This document shows positions 58,158-64,000 of a DNA stretch of 64,000 nucleotides, piece after piece (position 1 is the stretch's first letter; the number at the start of each line of letters is the position of its first letter). The notes under the pieces are model-generated. The model searched no databases and had not been told where the DNA came from. It saw only the letters and a list, made by a program, of their open reading frames with translations. The position numbers were made by a program, and so were the translations under genes. Where the stretch lies: NCBI GenBank assembly GCA_031308135.1, contig JAHLJT010000631.1, positions 261,596,925-261,660,924 of the forward strand. Reading direction: 5' to 3'. The stretch comes from Acheta domesticus. Lineage: Eukaryota; Arthropoda; Insecta; Orthoptera; Gryllidae.

Positions 58158-59255
58158 ATAATACCACCCACATATGCTGGTGTCCTTCTCAATTTTCTAT
58201 CTAATCATCCTACTTCCATGAAGGTTGCCCTGGTTAAGAACCTTGTTCAGAGAGCTTTTGATTTGTCTGATTCAATTTTTTATCCAGCTGTTCTTCATAA
58301 AATATTTTTATTACTGATTAGGAATGATTATTCTATTACCTTTATTTCTAAATTTGTTTGTCAAAAACTTAAACAGATAGCTTATAGGCCTTTTGTTCAT
58401 GATACGGTTAAAGTCGATGAAACACAAGCTCTTCCCACTAGCTCTGACACTATTATTTTTTCTATACCTTATGTCCAAAGCGTTAACAATAAAATTAAAC
58501 TACAACTCCATAGTTATTTCCCTAGCATTATTTTAGTCAATTCCATTTGCAATAAATCTAACATAGTTCGGCATTTGAAAGATCCAATATCAAAATTAAA
58601 AACTCTCAACACTGTATATTCTTTAAAATGTACTCAATGCCATCTTTCTTATGTAGGCCAAACTCGCAGAAAACTGTGTGACCGGATTAATGAACACAAA
58701 AATAATATTAAACTCCCCTTTGAGAAACAAAACTCATTGACGGCCCATCGAATCAAACACGACCATACTATTGATTTCACTAATCCCAACATATTAGCCA
58801 TTGAACCAAATTGGAACTCCAGACTTGTCCTGGAATCGCTTTTTATCAAAACTATAGCATCCATGAACTCCAACATGGACTGCAACATTTTTTCAAAAAG
58901 TTATGACTCCATTTTAATCAAATTTAAAGACTTACAGATTGAAAGACCTGAATTTCTTAGTTTTGATGGGCTTCATGATCGAGGCTATGTTTCTCAGGAG
59001 AAACACAACGAGCCACCAAATAATTCCAACTTTGTTTCCGCCTTGAAAGTCCAACCACCTGCTACTGATCTAAAGACCCCTCCATGTAAGTATTTTTTAC
59101 GCAGTCGCACGTCCAGCACCTCTGGTAACCCGCTCCTTCATCCTCCCTTACCCCCACCTCTCCCTTCCACCACCGCCCCTCCCAATACCCTCTTATCACC
59201 CCAACACTCTTCCTGCTACGCTCTTCGCAGTAAGAGCTCTCTTCACAAGGTTTAA
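58158..59255 (+). CDS. Penelope-like GIY-YIG endonuclease (C-terminal part)
   Basis: The frame is open from the inverted repeat at 58158; the first ATG is at 58218, giving 345 residues to the TAA. The upstream frame (PPTYAGVLLNFLSNHPTSMK) continues the family's RT-to-endonuclease linker, so the ATG is an accident of truncation. The GIY-YIG domain is at about residues 131-225: VYSLKCTQCHLSYVGQTRRK with YVG at 145-147, Arg 156 in DRINEHK, and the CxxC pair typical of Penelope-like linkers. In the family this domain nicks the target. A proline/serine-rich tail follows. No internal stops are present. It is a mobile-element fragment and not a host gene. Confidence 0.88.
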   Translation: MIPPTYAGVLLNFLSNHPTSMKVALVKNLVQRAFDLSDSIFYPAVLHKIFLLLIRNDYSITFISKFVCQKLKQIAYRPFVHDTVKVDETQALPTSSDTIIFSIPYVQSVNNKIKLQLHSYFPSIILVNSICNKSNIVRHLKDPISKLKTLNTVYSLKCTQCHLSYVGQTRRKLCDRINEHKNNIKLPFEKQNSLTAHRIKHDHTIDFTNPNILAIEPNWNSRLVLESLFIKTIASMNSNMDCNIFSKSYDSILIKFKDLQIERPEFLSFDGLHDRGYVSQEKHNEPPNNSNFVSALKVQPPATDLKTPPCKYFLRSRTSSTSGNPLLHPPLPPPLPSTTAPPNTLLSPQHSSCYALRSKSSLHKV

Positions 59256-59554
59256 ATCTCAGCCTGTCGAAACATGTTCTTTATCAAAATGTGAGTATGG
59301 ATCTCCTTTGCTGTTCACTTGCCCTAAAATTAGATACATTTCATTTTTATTTGTATTTTAATTCAATATTTGTCACAATTTTTAAATTTTTGCACATTTT
59401 AATTTGAGGTTTATATTTTTTTCTCTTTTAGAATAACCATCTGTAAACGTCTTTTAACTACGTATGCTCATGACTATAAACTGTATGTACGAACATCATC
59501 ATAGGACTATGTTCTTGTTCACATCGTTATCATTTAATTTTATCACTGTATGGC

Positions 59555-59586
59555 CTGATGATGGAGAAACAACTGTTCTCCGAAAC
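59555..59586 (+). ncRNA. Hammerhead-like motif in the Penelope-like 3' region
   Basis: CTGATGA (59555-59561), then a stem GGAGAA / TTCTCC (59563-59568, 59576-59581) and GAAAC (59582-59586) reproduce the conserved core order of a hammerhead ribozyme. Such ribozymes are known in Penelope-like elements. I could not fold a convincing stem I and cleavage triplet by eye, so activity is unproven. Confidence 0.4.
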
Positions 59587-59890
59587 GTTGCTGTTTTTAT
59601 AACTATCCGACTGTGAAATTATGTGATTTATTGAATAAAGTTATAGTGTTGGTCTGTCTATAAAAATCTCTTGGAACTGTTACTTTATATTCAAATTACT
59701 AAAAACAGACAGTCCTAAATACTGATAAGATTTTTTCTTAATTTAGCAACTGGATTTATCCACTTTTTTGTTACCAGAGCCCTGTAATAAAAGATTTTTT
59801 CGGCCGAAAATACGCCGTTTTTCGCGCAGCATTACATAACTTTCCCTATACTATACGTACGTAGGTACGTATAGTATATGAAAAAGTAAA

Positions 59891-60869
59891 ATTACCTTTG
59901 AACATAAGCAATAAACAATCAATACAAAACATTAATATTTATCTCACACACACACTTAACATTCAAAATACCCATTCACATTGCGCGCGTTTCCGTTAAT
60001 CATTACCATTTTCCTTTTTTATGCTACTTTGAATAATTATCGATTCTTTTTGTCGTTGTCGAACTACACAACTTGACTTTCTTACAAAGCTGCGCCGCCA
60101 GAAGTCAAAAGAAAATCAGAACACTTCCCTTTCTGACATTTCGGCAACGCTGGACAGAACGTCACCATTTATATCAGCGTCTCTCCTCCAAAGTCCCGCA
60201 AGTCTGGATCTCCATCATTTGCATTCACAAAAATATCTCGGCACCATCTGCACGCCTTCTTAACACGTTCGAACCTCGACGCGTTCTCTACCATAACCAT
60301 GCACCATCTGTGCGACTAGCCGCTTGTATTCACCACGAAAACTCGGGAAAAACAACACACTGTCCATTTCGTTTTTTGTCCCCAGCATTGTTTCTTGGCG
60401 AATATTGTGTTTTCTCCTTTATTTTGTCACGTATTCATTTATAGTTCGCAAATAAATTATCTTTGCAATTTATTTGATTGTCCCACCACCTTACACGCTT
60501 CAAAACTTTTTTTATTTAATTATTTCCCCCTGCCTTTCCCATTACGTATATGGTGTGTAGCCATTCTCTTGTCTACTGACGTCACTAAAAGTTTACGATT
60601 ACGATTTTGTAAAATTTACATTATCTTCGAACCTATTGCTCATTGGCACATCGCAATTTAAAATGTCTTGATTTATTTGTCGGTGCTTGCTCGGATTTCT
60701 CTAATTTTTGCGATGTTCGCGTAATAACGTACAAAAGTTCCTCCGCCTCCGTGCCCTCGTTCGTCACTATGACAATGCCGTTATTTTTTCTTACAAAAAT
60801 ATTCTTAAATATGTTTTTTTGTCATCTCCATGCAAACCGCCAAAGCTGCGGAAAATCGATTTCGAAATT
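59891..60869. other. Intron DNA, nothing recognised
   Basis: Short motif 'gcaccatctg' occurs at about 60240 and 60300. No coding or RNA feature is supported. Confidence 0.4.
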
Positions 60870-61040
60870 TCAACAAAAATAGACGTTTTTGGATCCCCTT
60901 ATATCGAAAAAGTGGTTCTTTTCAAAACGTCCGTCCGTCTGTCTGTCCGTCAGACGGTGAACACTACTAGCACCTAAATGATAAGAACAATTTCTTCCAA
61001 AATCTATATTACCTGGTCGATCTGGCTCGACTTGAGGCGA
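60870..61040 (-). repeat. Family A fragment, minus
   Basis: 'ccttatatcgaaaaagtgg', 'cgtccgtccgtctgtctgt', 'ctagcacctaaatgata' and 'cctggtcgatctggctcg'. Confidence 0.7.
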
Positions 61041-61167
61041 CTGGAGGCTCAAAACTAGGCATCAGAATTCTCAACCAAATTTAATTATTACCCAAAGCTC
61101 TATAATTGTAAAGCAGATGTATTTGTACTACTTATAAGATATTCACGTAAAAAGATTATGTTATAAA

Positions 61168-61410
61168 ATTAGTGGTGCTCTGACAGCACATATTTCCTGG
61201 CATTGCTTTTAAATTTTCAAAAACTAGGGTTCCATGAAAAATGAGACCTGCGGCCTCTTTTAAAGTGTCCGTGCCATTTGTTTCATTCGTGGAAGAAATT
61301 TGAAGAAAACATTTGGAGAGGAGTTTGAGGAAGTGAGTTTTTTATTAAAATTATTTTTCGCGTAATTTTATGTGAAAATACGAATGAGAAAGTGTTTCAA
61401 CACCACTAGT
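61168..61410. mobile_element. 243-bp deletion derivative of the ACTAGT family
   Basis: Left end ATTAGTGGTGCT, N6, GCACATATTTCCTGGC. The right end, reversed, starts ACTAGTGGTGTTG and continues to CACTTTCTCATTCG. The interior resembles family A 5' sequence ('gagacctgcg', 'gaagaaaacatttggag'). Confidence 0.6.
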
Positions 61411-61544
61411 TTTCTTTTCAATGCCTCATGAAGGAACTTTCATATTTTTTGATGATCCAGTTATAATTTGTACGTCAATAAGTAGATAATTATAATTTTT
61501 CAGCTTTTATTTTGTTTTTTTTAACATTTTTATATTTTCTTCAG

Positions 61545-61659
61545 AATGCCCTAGAGGATCATGAGAGGACGTATTCAGAAGATCATCTGCGTGATTTCAT
61601 CGATCGTTACATCCAAGAGATGCGAAAACTAGGACCGACAAAAGAGATATCTTTTTCAG
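61545..61659 (+). CDS. P450 coding exon 5: helix H region
   Basis: Encodes residues 266-303 plus one base. NALEDHERTYSEDHLRDFID followed by RYIQEMRKLG is the helix G-H stretch that in this clan reads 'H..T......DFID.YL.E'. Ends EISFSG, leading to helix I. The acceptor is TTTTCTTCAG (61535-61544). The donor is GGTGAG with GT at 61660, phase 1. It is AT-richer than the earlier exons, and flanked by short ordinary intron sequence. Confidence 0.9.
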
Positions 61660-62807
61660 GTGAGAAAATTTCATAGTAACCTTTGTAGACCCAAATATGA
61701 ATAGGAAACCACTATTTCAAAGTTCGTGTTCTTATTTTTCAGGCCAAGGAAACAAATATTTCATTAATCATTTTTAAGAAATAAGAATATTTCATATTCC
61801 AAAATCCTGGCATGTTTTTTTGACTGAGTGTTGAAATTCTATTTTAGAACATTAAAGTAATTATAATGATTTGAATAATGATTAGAAACGAATGAAATTT
61901 TTCGAGGATATTTGTTCCTATGTTCTGAAATTGAAACAATGCATTTATTAGAACCTATGTTCTTTCTTTATTATATTATGAATTATAATTTCCTAATGGT
62001 CAGATATTACACAGAAATTATTTTAACGTAAAGTACATTTTAAAAATGTCTTTATTTCTGGCAAGGCAATATCATTTTCAACTTCTTTTCAACTTAATTT
62101 TCTTATATCGTCGAATTCTTAACTTACATTTATCCTTATTTGACATTTTGAATAATGTGTATAGTTTTGTACACATGAACATTTTACAGCAAAGTATGGA
62201 TCTTGACTGAAGACTCATTGTATTACCGATGTAGTTGTGCTCTATTGGAATATATTTCCAACGCATTTTGAGGGCAATTAGGTTATCATATTCTGTAGCA
62301 TTACGCATGCTTGCTTACGTATTACGCAAGATGAAAATCTTTTAATCCAGAAGAAAAGAGAGAAATTGTGTTAGTTATACTCTAATAAGTATTGCCAATA
62401 CAGTTTGTTATCTTTCGTGCTCAGAGCAATTCATACGTTTCAGTATTTTGCCTACTGTCCTGATATTCTATGCCACCTAAATTCTGACACGAAGTTATAT
62501 GTATAGATTATGAGTCACATCCCATTCTCACATTGGAAGGATGTGGTGATGATGCAACGATAAAAGGAATTGCGTTTTCATCTTAAAGGCAGGGACTTGC
62601 CAGGTGTATGAAATTCATGTACTCGAGCGTAACAAGTTAGAAAAGCTTCACAGGTAGAGGATTCAAATAACCGTAAGACCGCTTCAAGGCATGATGAATG
62701 ACGCTTAGCGAATATCACGAGAAATGCAAAGAGAAAGGTTGCCATAACAGACACTCGCAGCCTGTGGACCAGACATTTTTAGGTGACGCTCAACAATTAA
62801 TTTTGAA
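61660..62807. other. Intron DNA before the helix-I array
   Basis: AT-rich. An alternative acceptor, ATTTTTAG at 62775-62782, would join in phase to GDAQQLILNVV, also plausible as a helix-I start, but the frame then runs into a proline-rich stretch. Confidence 0.4.
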
Positions 62808-64000
62808 TGTGGTGTGTTCATGGTGGCTGGCGATCTACACGTGGCCGCCCCCACCACCACCTCCAGCACCCTATGCTACCTCAGCCTATTTCAGATAGAG
62901 AGCACGTGAACGGTGCTTATCGGTGGGAATATTTTGTTTGCAGAGAAGCAGCTGCAACTGGTGGCTGGCGACCTGCTCGTGGCCGCCCCCACCACCACCT
63001 CCAGCACCCTATGCCACCACAGCCTATTTCACATAGAGAGCACGTTAAAGCTGCTTATCGGTGGGAATATTTTGTTTGCAGACAAGCAGCTGCAACTGGT
63101 GGCTGGCGACCTGCTCGTGGCCGCCCCCACCACCACCTCCAGCACCCTATGCCACCCCAGCCTATTTCAGATAGAGAGCACGTGAAAGGTGCTTGTAAAT
63201 GGGAATATTTTGTTCGCAGACAAGCAGCTGCAACTGGTGGCTGGCGACCTGCTCGTGGCCGCCCCCACCACCACCTCCAGCACCCTATGCCACCACAGCC
63301 TATTTCACATAGAGAGCACGTGAAAGGTGCTTGTAAATGGGAATATTTTGTTCGCAGACAAGCAGCTGCAACTGGTGGCTGGCGACCTGCTCGTGGCCGC
63401 CCCCACCACCACCTCCAGCACCCTATGCCACCACAGCCTATTTCACATAGAGAGCACGTTAAAGCTGCTTATCGGTGGGAATATTTTGTTTGCAGACAAG
63501 CAGCTGCAACTGGTGGCTGGCGACCTGCTCGTGGCCGCCCCCACCACCACCTCCAGCACCCTATGCCACCACAGCCTATTACACATAGAGAGCACGTGAA
63601 AGCTGCTTATCGGTGGGAATATTTTGTTTGCAGACAAGCAGCTGCAACTGGTGGCTGGCGACCTGCTCGTGGCCGCCCCCACCACCACCTCCAGCACCCT
63701 ATTCTACCCCAGCCTATTTCACATAGAGAGCACGTTAAAGCTGCTTATCGGTGGGAATATTTTGTTTGCAGACAAGCAGCTGCAACTGGTGGCTGGCGAC
63801 CTGCTCGTGTCCGCCCCCACCACCACCTCCAGCACCCTATGCCACCACAGCCTATTTCACATAGAGAGCACGTGAAAGCTGCTTATCGGTGGGAATATTT
63901 TGTTTGCAGAGAAGCAGCTGCAACTGGTGGCTGGCGACCTGCTCGTGGCCGCCCCCACCACCACCTCCAGCACCCTATGCCACCACAGCCTATTTCACAT
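62808..64000 (+). repeat. 138-bp tandem array over the helix-I exon acceptor
   Basis: A degenerate first copy (about 62808-62930) is followed by eight units, with exon-like parts starting at 62944, 63082, 63220, 63358, 63496, 63634, 63772 and 63910; the array runs off the window. Each unit has TTTTGTTTGCAG (or TTCGCAG), then helix-I coding, then about 90 bases of spacer. The period is 46 codons exactly. Units with cacgtTAAAG stay open into the next, and those with cacgTGAAAG stop. Two units (63220, 63358) have the variant spacer 'gcttgtaaatggg'. Confidence 0.95.
62944..63015 (+). CDS. P450 helix-I exon, first of the tandem candidates (partial)
   Basis: After the acceptor TTTGTTTGCAG the phase-1 join gives E/D-KQLQLVAGDLLVAA, then PTTTSSTL, aligned to helix I of P450s, where the consensus AGxETT binds and activates oxygen. 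All eight copies read AAPTTTS, so the acidic residue of the acid-alcohol pair is Thr. After STL the sequence no longer resembles a P450 and no good donor follows, so these copies may be partial exons with the functional one beyond the window. Which copy is spliced cannot be told from the sequence; the end given is where similarity stops. Confidence 0.55.

Larger units (their letters stand above)
58110..59727 (+). mobile_element. Penelope-like element, 5'-truncated, with 17-bp target duplication
   Basis: The insertion is flanked by AGATTTTTTCTTAATTT at 58093-58109 and 59728-59744, a perfect 17-bp duplication; the paralogue at 29533 has the site uninterrupted. A perfect inverted repeat of 58 bp (58104-58161 against 59641-59698) spans both ends, containing GTAACAGTTCCAAGAG. 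It encodes a GIY-YIG endonuclease but not the reverse transcriptase, so it cannot move on its own. Inverted terminal copies with 5' truncation are known in Penelope-like elements. Confidence 0.85.
56915..59890 (+). repeat. Long family A copy split by a Penelope-like insertion
   Basis: Paralogue of 27895-29695, in two parts: 56915-58109 and 59745-59890. The second part ends in 'tatacgtacgtaggtacg' and 'gaaaaagtaa'. Confidence 0.8.
34240..64000 (+). other. Cytochrome P450 gene, CYP304-like, 3' incomplete
   Basis: Haem-thiolate monooxygenase of the insect CYP2 clan, anchored in the ER membrane. Supporting features in order are an N-terminal anchor, the PPNFPPGPPRLP hinge, WGSYW, RPEFAGRPD, GIFFSDGLPWLEQKRF (helix C), RDFGFGRR, an AGQRFS segment and an EDHLRDFIDRYI helix-H region, then a helix-I exon in tandem copies. 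The combination GIFFSDG and RDFGFGRR with this hinge is most like CYP304; CYP305/303 are alternatives. Splice phases are 1,1,0,0,1 and all agree. At least 303 residues are covered; ExxR and the haem Cys loop are beyond the window. Introns are 9.5, 8.8, 1.0, 7.2 and about 1.3 kb. CYP304 substrates are not established. Confidence 0.85.

Noticed and set aside
52971..64000. CRISPR-like arrays at 52971 and 62808
   Set aside because: Whole units repeat without unique spacers, they carry P450 exon coding and splice sites, and the genome is eukaryotic.

Overview
This window is eukaryotic and very probably from an insect with a large, repeat-rich genome. The lineage is an inference from intron size and repeat load; a polyneopteran such as a stick insect, cockroach or orthopteran would fit. 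It has AT-rich non-coding DNA, GT-AG introns of 7 to 10 kb, tRNA-derived SINEs, LINEs, a Penelope-like element, Helitron ends, many MITEs, and no bacterial-style gene packing.

The only host gene recognised is a plus-strand microsomal cytochrome P450 of the insect CYP2 clan, most like CYP304. Its coding exons are 34240-34348, 43836-44084, 52887-53050, 54048-54320 and 61545-61659, followed by a helix-I exon repeated in tandem from about 62.8 kb to the window end. Splice phases agree at every junction through 61659. The ATG exon begins just after a good 3' splice site, so an upstream non-coding exon is expected. A CpG-rich block with an initiator at about 24595 and a GTGAGT donor at 24681 is a candidate. 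The C-terminal half (ExxR, haem-binding Cys loop) lies beyond the window.

The most unusual feature is that three exon edges of this presumed transcription unit are tandemly duplicated, each unit carrying an exon edge plus its splice site. They are a 246-bp doublet at the putative 5' exon donor, eight 92-bp units at the exon-4 donor with an A-B-B-B higher-order pattern, and at least eight 138-bp units at the helix-I exon acceptor.

Layout. 0-5 kb: two copies of one repeat, one holding a 438-bp TIR element with a perfect 8-bp target duplication, then a broken hAT transposase and a pogo-like element. 5-12 kb: Helitron-like ends, GA-rich DNA, a foldback MITE. 12.7-14.6 kb: a non-LTR reverse transcriptase ORF with its 3' UTR. 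15-24 kb: Helitron tails, LINE tails, SINE, repeats. 24-34 kb: candidate promoter exon, a tandem repeat block, family A copies (one with a 530-bp satellite lacking T), LINE and piggyBac remnants. 34-64 kb: the P450 exons, with introns almost filled by repeats, including a 1.8-kb ACTAGTGGTGC-ended element, a Harbinger-like MITE and a Penelope-like insertion with a 17-bp target duplication.

'Family A' below means the abundant repeat whose plus orientation reads: a 'cggctgaacggtttaggcg' block, a (GGACAGAC)n block, 'ggatttatccactttttcg', 'cagcattacataactttc', then a terminal palindrome and 'GAAAGTAA'. 'Family B' is a roughly 300-bp AT-rich unit that often precedes an ACTAGTGGTGC-type end.
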